From positions 62,001 through 126,000 of the forward strand of contig PDHQ01000041.1 in assembly GCA_003339415.1 (NCBI GenBank): a DNA stretch of 64,000 nt. The letters are read 5' to 3'. A program made the position numbers and the translations under genes. The DNA comes from Ophiocordyceps camponoti-saundersi (nom. inval.). Its lineage: Eukaryota > Ascomycota > Sordariomycetes > Hypocreales > Ophiocordycipitaceae. Of this stretch, positions 1 to 11,443 are shown piece by piece. Each line of letters opens with the position of its first letter. The first letter of the stretch is position 1. Under the pieces are notes generated by a model. The model made no database searches and was not told the DNA's origin. It worked only from the letters and a program-made list of their open reading frames with translations.

Positions 1-282
1 CGCTAAGCTTTTTGTTAGCCGCTTGGCGGGCCTTTTGAGGTCGGCTGCTAGCTGCCTAGTCTGTCCGGTGCCGTACCCACTATCTACCGACTTTCCTCCG
101 TCATTGGAACACCGCGAGAACGAGATTGTTTTCCTTCTCCTCTTCCGCCTTCTCCTTTTTTCTTGCTCCCTCTTTGCTGTTTGCATTTCGACTCTCCTCA
201 TCTCCCTCCTTGACGATACTCTCCTTTGCAAATCCGCTGCTATGTGAAGCGAAGCGACTTGCGGGATCTGATTTCTTTCTGA

Positions 283-3200
283 ATGGCGTCCGCTGCGGCT
301 CGACGCCGCTCCAGTGGGAAAAAGAGCCGCCTTACGCCCTTTGAGCGACTCCCTGAAGAGATCATTGAGCAGTTAGACATCCCTATTCATTGCTGTGTCC
401 TGAATTCCCAGCGGTGAAAATCGACAAATTGACTGAAAAGAAACTTAGAATCCTGCTAGCTACGGATCCAAACGGCTTTGCGTCTCTTGTCCTCATCAAC
501 TCCAAGTGGCGAGCCGTCTCGCAGAGGTCGCACCTCTATCTGCACCACCTCGAGCGCTGTCCATCACATGGATCGAGCCGTCATGACGACCTGTCCCGAT
601 TACGACGCCTCTTCGCTCGCCAGGTTAAGCGCAATCTGTTCGATGCCTACTTGCGGCCTAGTTGCACCGTCGTCAAGCTGGTCTCCAACTCTATCAGCTC
701 CTCGTCATGTCCCGGCGGCGAGGGAATGCAGTTCGCCCCCTCCCTCAGGGGCCACCACCTCCTCGCCTACAATTCGTCGAGGATTTACCTCATCGACGTT
801 CGCGGGCCTGAACTTCAAGTCCGGAGGGAGCTCAAGATTCTGCGCCGTCCAGCCTCGGCCTGCGTCACCGACGACGCCACCCTCCTTGCAGTTTTGTCCA
901 CCGAGATTCAGATCGATCTCTACGACCTACGGCGAGTTCCTCCGCGGCGCAAGCAATCTCTGCTCCTCGACAATTGTCCTCGCACCATAGCTCTTTCCTC
1001 TTGCGGCTCCGTTCTCGTCGCTGCCTACGCTGGCGGCATTGAGGTCTCTTCCCTCGATCCGGGCGCTCTGCCAACCGATAGAAGGGCCGTCAAGTGTGAC
1101 GCCGTTGACGCCCTGACATTCTCTCTTGACGGAACCCAGATTCTTGGCACGACGACCCATTCACCCTTCCCCAGCACCGTTGTCCTCACAGCGCCCTACT
1201 ACGACCCCGGCAGTCGACTGATGGATAGCAACCTCAGCGCCATGTGGACCACGTCCATCCTATTCCCCAATACGAGCCGAGACTGCAGTCACGCCATCCT
1301 TCTACCGCGTGATGGCGACCACGGAGAGGCCGAGTGGACTTTCACCTACGATCGCAGCTTCGAAACCTTCCGTGCTGTTCGGCTCGACGACCTTCGCAAT
1401 GGTACCACTTATTTCACCGGACCCATTCCGAAGCCAGCCTCGCAGCACAAGCTTCTGCCGTGTACGCTACCGTCGTCGACCCTGGGCGGTGATCTGGTCG
1501 CGGCTGGCTTCCGGGGGAGCGAGGTTTGGGTCTACGGACTGGCCGCAGACCTGGACTCTGTTCCCGAGCCGGGAGCCGCCCACGACGGTCCGTTCAACAA
1601 CGCCGGATCGGGCCGACATGGCGGTCCCTCCCGGCACGCGTCCGTCAGGGGCCGGGATGGTGAGGGCGAGACGGTGCCGCAGTGGCAGCTGCTGTGCGAC
1701 AAGCTCAGGAACAACTTCGTGGCCGGCCGTAAACTCGCCGAACTCGCCGGCGTGAGCAATGTCAAATGGGTTGGCGACTTTGGCGACACCACGTCCCGGG
1801 AGCGGCTGGTAGTTACCGCTCGGGGTGTCTCGGGGCCGAGGCTAGTCACCGACGACGAGGACGTTGACTTCATGGACGGCGGTCGCATCGCCTTGTTCGA
1901 CTTTGAACACGGCCTGACCGACGGACAGACGAAGGAGATTGTCATCGAGGTCGGCACTGACGAGGCCGAGGCGTTGGAGGAGGAGAAGCGCGACATGACG
2001 ACGGAGGTAGCCCTCGTGCGGCGGAGAACGGTTGCCCGCAGGACGGGCGGCTGCACGACGACGTTGCGGCCCGTAGCCATCGGGCCAGGCGCCTCTGGTG
2101 CTAATGCGCCTCCGTCGGTTGATGTCAACGGCCAGGGACTGACTCGTGGGGTGAGGTTGGGTAAGAGTTGCGACCAAGCCTCGATCGAGGAACAGGAGGC
2201 GCTCGACGCCCCTTATGCGCACGCCAGTCCGAGGTCCGGGAACACGCTACGACGCGCGGCTACGGCCGTGGCCGCTAACCGACGGCTCAACCCTTGCACG
2301 GCCGACGGACGCCGAATCGAGTACCGCCGCGCCGACGGACGGGCCGAGCACCCTCACGAGAGCGATGCCGATAATTGGGTGCCACCTCCGCCGCCGTATC
2401 AAAAGGAGGATCCTGGAGGCGACCTGCCGGCCTTTCTGCGCGGGCCTGCGGTGGCGCCGCCCCCGCCGCCGCCGACACCACCGATGGCAGGCCCCTCATT
2501 TGACACCAACAGCCGGCGGCTGTCGTCAGCGCCGGCTCCCCGGGCCACAGCGGCAGAAGCGGAGACGAACTGGTCTCTGGCAAGGATTCCCAGCGAACCC
2601 TCGCCGGTCGAGGATCTCTATGGTGTCTCCCCGCCTGTCTCTCCCTGTCCATCTGATCGCCAGCTCGAGGCCAACGACGCGTCAGAATCCTGGACATCGG
2701 CCTCGGTCTCGCCGCCGGTGCGCGCACAGCCCAGTCCGGTATCCATCTTGACGCCTGACGGTGCCTCCATGTCGTCGTGCAGCGCTGCGCTCGCGTACTC
2801 AGCCCTGGCCTACCTTGACACGCCCGACTCGCCGACGCCCCGTCAGTCTTCCGGCGCAGTACCAAGAAGGTTGTCAAATTCTCAGACGTGGCCGCTTTCA
2901 GGCGCTACGATGTCAGGGCTGGAGGCACAGCGGTCATCGGCTACGCAGCCATGTGGCGACGGAGCTATCGGCCTGTCGCCGAGCACGTCCAGGCACCTTT
3001 GTCGGGACCATTTACGTCGACCCTCGACAGGTGTTCCTCGGCAGCGGGGCTCTGACGGCGCCGAGGCCCCTTTTCTAGAGCGAGCGGGCGGCCCCTGCCT
3101 GCACATGGCCGAGTGCGACCGTCCGTTGATTATAAGCACCCCGACAGGCGTCGCTGGCGCGCTAGATCCTCCGGGCCGACGCAGGTCGGACCGTCGGACC

Positions 3201-3629
3201 GAGACCCGGATCTTGGCACCGGTTCCCAGGCGGCCTCGGCAAAATGAGCTACTGGAAGGCTTGCAAGACGCGGAGGCGCGGCACAGCCCAGCTCCAGGAC
3301 AGCGCCGATTCAAGGCGCTTCCCGTTTGGTTGAGACCGACGATGAATGACTCCAACCGAAGTCGGGTTGGGGTTAACAGGCGGCCGAGCAGGGCAGAGCG
3401 CAGCGCGGCGAAGAACATTTCCGATGCCCGACGTAAGGGTTGGATGGGCGATAAGAAGCAGAAGGCGAAGAAGGCGAATACGAAGAAGAAGAATCAGGGG
3501 ATGACGGGACAGCAAGAGAGCCTGACGAGCACGGGTCTCGGAGGCGGAGGCGGAGGCGGAAGCAGCGGCGAAAGGACGGAGGTGTCTAACAGGGACAGAG
3601 ACAAGGACAAGAAGTGCGTGGTCATGTGA
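283..3629 (+). CDS. F-box protein with propeller-like region and C-terminal CaaX box
   Basis: Two exons, 283-371 and 449-3629, give 1089 aa. The 77-nt intron (372-448) has GT..AG ends and a TTGACTGA branch site; removing it joins LPEEIIEQ to ILLATDPNGF and completes an F-box at about residues 18-65 (family knowledge: binds Skp1 in SCF ubiquitin ligases). Residues about 125-560 contain weak WD40/beta-propeller-like strands. The remainder is disordered and proline-rich, with a PPPY motif near residue 675. The extreme C-terminus is basic and ends KKCVVM, a textbook CaaX farnesylation signal with an upstream Lys-rich stretch, so a membrane-tethered substrate receptor is inferred. The start at 283 is the ATG that gives the intact F-box. 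Its 3' end faces the convergent gene at 3924. The substrate is unknown; I do not recognise a named orthologue. Confidence 0.85.
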
Positions 3630-3923
3630 GGCAGTCCCTTGTAGTGAAGCAGGCGGGAAAAAGGAGGAAGATGAGGAAGACCGAGGTCAGAGGAGCGAGA
3701 CACAGCATCAGGTACTGACTATCTATATAGTATATACCTACCTTAGAATGATACTATCATACAAAAGAAAAGTCTTGGTATAAGTATTTCGTCATCCCTT
3801 TATTTAGGTACTTGAACAAGAAGACCGAAACGCCGTCTAATAGAAGAGACACCGGTCAGAAGAACAAGGCGGACGTGAGACAAAGGGAATAAGAATGTGT
3901 GGTGATGGCTGGGTACAGAGGTT
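3630..3923. other. convergent intergenic region
   Basis: This short spacer lies between the 3' ends of the F-box gene and the surface-protein gene. It is AT-richer than the flanking genes, with a TATATAG/TATATACC stretch near 3725-3740 that could belong to polyadenylation regions. I see no ORF or RNA gene. Confidence 0.5.
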
Positions 3924-5306
3924 TCATATCCTGGGGGTGGTGCCGGGGACAAAGGGCCGACCACGACGAAGGTCTCCGAGGCCAGCCTGCTCCATCATGG
4001 CGGTAAGAGAGGTATCACGGTTGGCGTCATGGTGAAAGGCGTTAGCAGAAGGCGGCGGAACGGAAGCGACATCAGCATCAGCAAAGACGTCGATGCTCTC
4101 GCTGGAATGCTGATGATGAAGATGGCGAGATCGGCGGAAGTTGGAAGGTTTCATGGTTCGAATGGGAGCCAATCGACCACCGGCCACATGGCCCGTCCTA
4201 GCCGTCATCTCCTCGAACGAGGTGATGGAAGACCGAGCCGGATTTCCCGTCGGGGACCTGGGATAAGGACCGGGCCCGACGGCTGGTGAAGAGAAGGGGT
4301 TCGGGATGAAGGACGATGACGAGGAGTTTGCTGCTGGGACTGGTGTGGTGGGAAAGGTCCATGGTGAGAGGGTTGATGATGGTTGTTTTGGTCGTAGGAA
4401 ATCTGTTCTGTAGGAGGAGGCGGTGGAGGAGGGATGGTTTAGGAGGGGGGCGGAAATGACTTGGCCCTTTGGACGGTCGTTGTCGGTTTTGAGGGAGGAT
4501 GAGGAGGAGGGTCGGGATTTGCGTCGACGGAGTAGGATGATGATTGCTGTTAGGATTAGGAGGGCGGCGAGGATGGCTCCGATGGTGCCGCCTATGATGG
4601 CTGGTTTGTTGTTGGTGGTTTCGGGGGAGGATGGGATATCGGATGGGGAGGATGAGAGTGAGGAGGAGGTTGTTGTTGTTGTTGAAGAGGATGATGGGGA
4701 GGAGGAAGAGGAAGAGGATGAAGAAGAGGGAGATGATGATGATGATGATGAAGAGGAAGAGGAAGATGTAGAGGAAGACGAAGAAGAAGAAGAAGAGGAA
4801 GAAGAAGAAGTCTGCGTCCTCGTCAAAGAAGCACTCTTCCCCCCCAACACATCAGGAACCCCCTGATCCTTCTTAACAACACACTCCTTTCCACCCCTAC
4901 ACTCATACCCATGGGGACAACAAGTCTCTTCCCCCCCTCCCGCTCCCCCACCACCACAAGTCGAAAGCTCGACGCCCAAAAGCTTCGTCTTAAGCGGCGC
5001 CTGCGGCTTCTTCACCGGATCCTGCTCCCGCACATCGCAGGTGATGGGCTTGATGACGTCGCAGGACCTGCCCTCGGGACAGCACAGCACCGTCGTCTGT
5101 CCCGCGAGAGGGACGCAGACCGAGTCCTTGGGGCAGCAGAAGCCGGGGTCGAAGCCTGAGCAGTGGTGGAAGGTTTCTGCGCATTTGGAATTGTCTGTTG
5201 ATTGGGCTTTGGCTTTTGGGGTTGTGAGGAGGAGGATTGAGATGGGGAGGAGGAGGTGAATCCTTCTTCGTCTTCTTGATCGTATTCTAGCCATCTTCTT
5301 TTCCAT
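3924..5306 (-). CDS. Cys-rich, Ser-rich single-pass surface protein (MID2-like architecture)
   Basis: This is a single uninterrupted 460-aa frame. It has a basic start plus hydrophobic signal peptide (about 1-34) and a Cys-rich ectodomain (about 42-142) with repeated CC pairs (FCCPK, LCCPEG, TCCPHG). A very long Ser/Thr tract (about 160-225) follows, then one membrane segment (about 238-259) ending in RRRK and a 200-aa cytoplasmic tail. The architecture matches fungal cell-wall stress sensors (signal peptide, glycosylated rod, TM, tail), but the sequence is not a clear Wsc/Mid2 orthologue, so the sensor role is inference. The Ser tract is encoded by an impure trinucleotide array (about 4625-4815) that would be prone to length variation. 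MARIR at codon 6 is an alternative start. It is convergent with the F-box gene. Confidence 0.75.
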   Translation of the reverse strand: MEKKMARIRSRRRRRIHLLLPISILLLTTPKAKAQSTDNSKCAETFHHCSGFDPGFCCPKDSVCVPLAGQTTVLCCPEGRSCDVIKPITCDVREQDPVKKPQAPLKTKLLGVELSTCGGGGAGGGEETCCPHGYECRGGKECVVKKDQGVPDVLGGKSASLTRTQTSSSSSSSSSSSSSTSSSSSSSSSSSSPSSSSSSSSSSPSSSSTTTTTSSSLSSSPSDIPSSPETTNNKPAIIGGTIGAILAALLILTAIIILLRRRKSRPSSSSSLKTDNDRPKGQVISAPLLNHPSSTASSYRTDFLRPKQPSSTLSPWTFPTTPVPAANSSSSSFIPNPFSSPAVGPGPYPRSPTGNPARSSITSFEEMTARTGHVAGGRLAPIRTMKPSNFRRSRHLHHQHSSESIDVFADADVASVPPPSANAFHHDANRDTSLTAMMEQAGLGDLRRGRPFVPGTTPRI

Positions 5307-7736
5307 CTTTCTTTTCTTCTTGTTTCTCTTCTCTGTCGAATTGTGAGAGTTTTCCTTCTTCTCACCCCCCTTTTTTTATTTTCCCCGGGGGGAGGGGTGG
5401 GTGTGGTAGGAGAAGCAGGCGAGTTAGTTGGTTAGTTGATGAAGATGATCGACAACGAGGAATCTTCACGAGAAGCTTCTTTTTCGGCGAAAACTAGTTC
5501 GAAATTTGAGTAACGAAGTAGTAGGAAAAGAAGAAGAAGAAAAAGAAGAAGAGAAAGAAGAGAAGAGAAAGAGAAGAGAAAGAAAGAGAGAAAGAAGAAG
5601 AAGAAATCGGCAGAAGCGCCAAGCCACAGCGTCCAGACGCCATTCAGCGAATGAACAACAACAGGAAGACAAAAGAAGCTTCTCTCTCCTGTCGCCTCCC
5701 CTTTCCCCCCCTTTCACTACATTTCACGTAATTTGCCCTTTCCCCTTCCCAACATCCACATCATTCTTCTCTCCTCCCACTCACTCACCCATCATCTAAA
5801 ACAAAGGCCCCCCCTCTCCCCTTTTTTCCCTTCACCAACCAGTCAGTCAGTCAGTCAGTCAAGCGAAATCCATAAGCGCCCACCAACCAAAAAAAAAACC
5901 CGCTCTTCTACATACATTATACAGGGCGGATGCTTTTTTTTCGTTGAGGCGACGAGAGGGAAATCTCGCTTCTGTAAGCGCCTGCGTGGAGGAGAATGTT
6001 TCTACATTTTCCCGCGCGCTTAAAGGTACATACATACATGCCTACCAGATAAAGGGTCTTTTGCCCTGTAAATGGCAGAGAGGGACCAGATAGAGAGAGA
6101 GAGCGGCTAGATACAAAATGTACGTCCATAAGGATCAAAGGTCATGTGCATTAAAGTCGCTCGTATCTCGCGTATAAGCAAGGAGAAGCCTCTTCACTCC
6201 TCACATTCTACAATGACGTATCCCCAACCTCCGTTCTCGGAGCACATACTCTGCCCGTCCGTGAAAGACATCACGAGAGACAAAGAAAACAGGCCTTCAC
6301 CGCTCCCCTACAGCGCACAGTCCCCCGAGACATACCGCTCACGTGCGTCTCCCCAAACCAAGCAAGCAGAGAAAAACAAAGTCAGGACACACCACACACA
6401 GCATGTATCGTAAGCCACGACTACTACTCGCACGTACCCTCCTCTCTATTCGTACGTCGAGCGCTAGAGGGGGCGGGGGGCTAAAAAAAATAAACCACGC
6501 GTCCCGTTCCGTTCCGTCACCCTTTTTCCGCCCCGCTTCCTTACCCGCCCCTACTTTTACAATCCCCACCCCCCCTTCATTCCCGATCTTCCCCGCTTCC
6601 CGCGCCGGTCGACTTTCCCCAATCGGGAACGTGTGTACGGATAGGTACCGGAGAAGTAGCCTGACCTAAACTCAACCCACCCAAGATCAGTCAGTGCTCC
6701 CCTAAAATCACCTCATCCTCACTACAAATTCGTACGACGAATGACAATAATGGCCCGGACTTTGCTGTTGTATCTTCACCTCCTGATCCTTATCCTTATC
6801 CTCTCCTCGAACGAGACATGCGTTGATGACATCTCAAATCATCATCGTCTTTCCTTGTTACATCTCTTCGTCTTCTTTACCTGTCGATTGCCTCTTGGGC
6901 ACCACCACACATGCTGTAGCCCTGTAGCCTGCAGGCAGGTAGCCTGGCCACCTCCCCTGCAACCTCTCATTCCCTTCCTTTTACTCCCATCCATTCATCC
7001 GTCCGTTCCCCGTAATGTAATGCAAGCTGTCTCTCCTTCTCTCTGGACCCCCCCCTGTCCCATCCAATCATTCAACTCCCAAGACCATCTCTCGTAGATG
7101 ACGGAAGAGCGCGAAATAGAAAAGGGTATATCCATTCATCTGTGTTGCCCTGCTGCTGCAAGTCACACCACCTCTCATCCTCCTAACTTCCTACTAACCT
7201 GCCTGCCTGCCTGCCTACCTACCAAGTACCCCACGGCCGTTCAGAGTGTGAGAAGATTGGTGAAGAGAAAAAAAGGAAAAAAAAAGACATCATTCGTAAA
7301 TCCTTCCTTTCGTCGTGGCGTATCTGCAATCCCCCTTGTCCTCTCCTACCTCCTTGATATCATAATCCTCCTCTCCTCCACTTCGCTGTTTCCTTCGCCT
7401 CGCGGCATCATCTATGCGCCCCCATCCCAAAAAATGACATGTCCAAGAACAAACAGGCTTCGTAAGATGGACTAGGGAGAATAAATAGAAAAGAAGTGGT
7501 GAAGAAAAAGAAAAGGAGAAAACTAATATAATAATATGTAATGGTAATGAGGTATCAATCCGCTGCTCCCGTGGGGGAGGACGTGTGAAGCCCAAGTCAG
7601 GCCGCATGCAACCATCGGATAGACCAGCTATCCCGAGGTCGGAAGATGTAGATGAAATGAAAAGAGAGAGAGAGAGATGAGAGACAGGAAATGAAAGAAA
7701 AAACAGAAAGGAAACAAGGAAAAAGGAAAACGCAAT
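5307..7736. other. 2.4 kb intergenic region, pyrimidine-rich and unannotated
   Basis: This holds the promoter and leader of the minus-strand surface protein on its left and the 3' region of the Zn2Cys6 gene on its right. Features seen are a purine-rich GAAGAA block at about 5525-5605, a (CAGT)n run at about 5840-5860, TACC/CTGC repeats near 7200-7225 and one TACGGATA at 6636. Short ORFs here are low-complexity and have no convincing coding character. Confidence 0.5.
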
Positions 7737-9735
7737 TCAGATCAGCAGATAGTCCCAGCCCTTGATCTGCATCACATCTCGCCAGTGCATGTAATGCTGC
7801 GCCTCCGACGACGGCGACGATCGCGGTGTCGCCACCTGTGCCACGCCGTCGCTCTGCAGCCACACCTCGCGCAGCACCATCGTCATCCGCCCAAAGGAGC
7901 CGCACGTCGCCTGATCGCCCAGCTGCGCGACCCGCTCCTCAAACAGGCCGCGGAAGCCGCTGCCGGCCAGGCTAACGGAGCCGCCGATCAGGTAGACCCA
8001 GACCAGGCTGCGGTCGAAGCCGTCGGGCCCCGAGGGGATGTGTTGGAGCACGCTCACCAGCTTCTCCACCAGCCCAACCGGCGACGGCTGGCTCGGGCTG
8101 AAGCCGGGAACGAGGCCGCAGAGGTAGATGCGCGCCGCGAGCCGGAAGGCCGCCGTCACGTTCCTCGACAGCTGCTTGGGCGAGAGGCTGCCGTTGGCGT
8201 TATACGGGCTCCGAGGGCCCGGGTCGCCCAATTCCGTCAGCGACATCTGCTCGCCAAGCGCCGAGACGTGCTGGCACAGCGTAAAGTCGTCCATGCCGTT
8301 CGTCTTGAGCGACTCGAGGCAGGCAATCTCCGAGATGAGATACATGACCCGATCCTCGCAGCCCATGAGCTCGCGGAGCCCGAGATGATGCCAGATGGGC
8401 GATAGGTGCTTCTCGCGGTACGTGTGAGCAAAGGTAGGCGAGTTCCCTTTCATGGTGGCGCCCAGGATGTCGATCCACGCAGTCAGCGTCATGTTGAACG
8501 GCGTCCGCTCCAGGTGGCCCGACGTGACGAGACACGGTAGATCAAGCTTCTGCACGAGGTTGATGGCCGCCTGGAAGTGTTGGTGCCAGGGAATGTCGAG
8601 CAGGTCGTCATCAAGACGGCCAACGACGCATTGGAAGAAGATGAGACCCAGCGTCGCCTCGAGAATTTGCTGATGGTCCTCGTCGCGCTTGAGAGCCTCA
8701 CACAGCGAGAAAATGGTAGAGTAGCGATGGCGCATGATGTCCTGGTCCATGTCGTCTGCCGACGGGGACATGGCCTGTGACTTGAGGTGCTGAGCCGCGA
8801 TGCTGAGGCAGCAGTGGAGGTAGACTTCATTGGACTGCAGGGCCGGTAGCACCAGATCGGAGGCGACCGAGCCATGCTGGTTGCAGTCGAGAATGGGGAA
8901 GATGGTGGGGAGGACGAAACGGATAAAGTGGTCGAGCAGCCGTCGATCGCCCTCCTCAAGCTCGACGCAGGCCTGGCCAGTAGAGCAGTGTGCAAAATCA
9001 AAAAAGCTGGGATTGAGCGTCTCTTCCGACAGTGACTGACGCCGATCGCCCCAGCAGGCGCCGGCGGCGTCGAGCGGTAGTACCGTGCCGGGGGGCGGAG
9101 GCGTCTGAAAGGTACTAAAGGTGGCAACGTGCGATTCGCGTAGGGTGGGAACGTCGTCGACGAACATCTGACGCTCCGTCTTGACGTCGACCTCGTAGGG
9201 CGAATAACCGGCAAAGAGAAAGTCCTGATGGGGGAGGGGCGTAGAATACGTATTGAAGTTGAAGCCCGATTCGATCGAGGCTGAGCGAGTGCGGTCCAGC
9301 GGGTCGGTCAATGTAGCCGAGGAAGGCAGGGAGTGCGACAGGCCAGGGGGCGGGCTGACGGATGAGGCGTGAGACGTCTTTTCCGCCAGCTTCTTGCGCT
9401 TGATGATGTTTTTGATGTCCTCTTTATGCTGACGACGGGCCTCATTGTTACTCCACCACATCGGCCGCTTGTACTCGCACTGCAAGCCGAGATGTCGACA
9501 GGCGGTGCAAACGGGAGAGCCTTCATCGCACTTTTTCCGACGTAGACGACATGTGAAGCAGCCTTTTTTTTGGGGGTGAGTCGTGTTAGTCAATAGAGTG
9601 AGAAGGAGAGGGAAAATGGATCAAAATCGAACCTGTGCGAGACCGACGATGCATCTGCGTCTTGGCCTTTGAATCATTGCCATTGCCAGCCTTGGAGGCT
9701 GCTGCTTTGGCCTTTGCTGAAGGAGTCATGGCCAT
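7737..9735 (-). CDS. Zn(II)2Cys6 fungal transcription factor
   Basis: Two exons on the minus strand, 9735-9633 and 9562-7737, give 642 aa. The 69-nt intron has donor GTTCGA, branch TGACTAAC and acceptor AAAAAAAG; splicing joins HRRSRTG to CFTCRLRRKKC. The DNA-binding cluster is canonical C-X2-C-X6-C-X6-C-X2-C-X6-C (Cys 36, 39, 46, 53, 56, 63), followed by a basic linker (KNIIKRKK). The rest (about 180-640) resembles the Fungal_trans_2 type regulatory region, helical and ending in WDYLLI. Without the first exon the basic residues before Cys36 are lost, so an annotation starting at 9593 would be wrong. ATG 9735 is chosen; a second ATG lies two codons in. It is a nuclear regulator with unknown targets, facing an 8.3 kb upstream region. 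Confidence 0.88.
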
Positions 9736-11408
9736 TCTGACGTTGACCCGGCCGTTACAGGCGTCGAGGGGCGCCCAAGGCATTTGTAGGTATTCCGGGG
9801 GGGTGTGTGTATGTGTGAGAGAGGGAGGGAGGGGAGGATGTATGATGTATAGCAGAGCAGAGAGAGGATATGGGGGGGGTCGGATGGTAGCCTGTACCGC
9901 GACTCGGCGTCTGCTAGGTCGGCGCTCACACTGCACAGCCTGCACCGGCGAGAAATCGTGAGTAGATGAACAAAGTACCGGTACAGTCGGCAACAAAATA
10001 TAAAAAAAAAGGGTCCTTCCTGCCTCTATTCTGGCGGTGCAGATAGAAAACGAGAGGCTCCACCGTTCACCCCCGCTCTTTCTTCCCCTGTCGAAGGAGA
10101 GTGGAGAAGGGAGGGGGGTGGGAGAGGGTGTGTATGTGAGGGAAGGATGTGTGGGGAGAAACAGGAAGAAGGGAAAGAACGGGGAGGGGGGTGGGGGATT
10201 TGTACGTACAGTGCCGTAGAAAGACAGGGAAACGATGAGGAAAGAACGCTGGCTCCGGCGCCGGGCCGGGGTGGGAAATAGAGTAAATGAGGAAATAAAT
10301 CGACGGGCCGAGGTTGGAGGTTGGGAGGGGGGGAGACGGGGATTCAGGAGAGAGAGAGATGATGCCAGAAGAGAGAAGAAGAAGAAAATAATCCCGAGGC
10401 GTGTCTGTCTGTCTGTTTCTTGTTTCTCACTTTTGCTCTTCTTCTTTTCCTTTCTCTCTGTATATCCGTGTCTGTCCGTATGAAAATCTCTGTCTCTCCG
10501 CTGTTATTATTCTCCGTAGTATGGACACCGAGGACCTTTGAAAACGGCTCTTTTGTCTTTCTCCAGTAAATAGGCGATCAACGAGGTGGTATTAGTGAAT
10601 AACCGATATGTAGCAAAGCAACAGCAACAAAAAAAAAGATAACGAAGGATGCTGCTCGTTTTTTTTTTCCTTTCTCCCCGGGCAAGAACCAGCTTGCTCA
10701 CAGCAGTGTTGAAAATAAAAAGACGAAGGGAAAAAAGAAGGAAGAAGGAAAAAAAGAGAGAGAGGAAAGGCAAAAAGACAAAAAGACGCACGCAACGGAA
10801 ATCAAAGACGTTTGTCTCCCGAGTCGGCGAAAAGACCTTATATCAATCAATCAACCCTGGTGAGCGAGGAGGAAGAAGAAGAGGGGGGGGGGGAATAGGC
10901 AGTGTGAGTGTGTTTGCATGTGTTGCTATTTTTGAACATCAGAGAAGGATGGATGATGCTAGGCCTGTCGCTAAAGAGGCGCTCGACTGCGCTTATAGCA
11001 GCCAATCATCAGTCTGCGCAATGCCGACTTCCCCCCTCCCTCATCGGGCCCATCCCATCCCATCCGCTCCCCCTCCCTTGGACGTGCAGGACGACAAGGA
11101 GGGCCCGGAAGAGGAAAGTCGCGGTCTGTTGTGGAAGTGTGCGCATGTGTGTGTGTGAGTGAATGTGTGCGAGTACGTCTGTAGGTAGGAGGAGGTAGGT
11201 CGACAGGTGAGTGAAGGAGGGTGCTGATGCGCCCATTTCTGTTCGTAGGTGTACATACAGACACACATGCGGATACCTCTCTACTACATGATGACCGACC
11301 TACTTACTCCCGGAGAGACGGACTGTCGTCATTCACGGCTTTTCTTCTCCGTCCGTGCCCTTGCCATACCTACCTACGGATACCTTACCTAGAGATACAC
11401 ATATATTC

Positions 11409-11409
11409 G

Positions 11410-11441
<32 letters not shown>
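11409..11441 (+). repeat. (CA)n microsatellite
   Basis: About 33 nt of CA dinucleotide repeats with one G interruption, in the long divergent intergenic region. Confidence 0.95.

Positions 11442-11443
<2 letters not shown>

Noticed and set aside
4423..4866. Acidic Glu/Asp-rich plus-strand frame
   Set aside because: It is the reverse complement of the Ser-rich tract in the surface protein; the minus-strand frame has signal peptide, Cys-rich head and TM.
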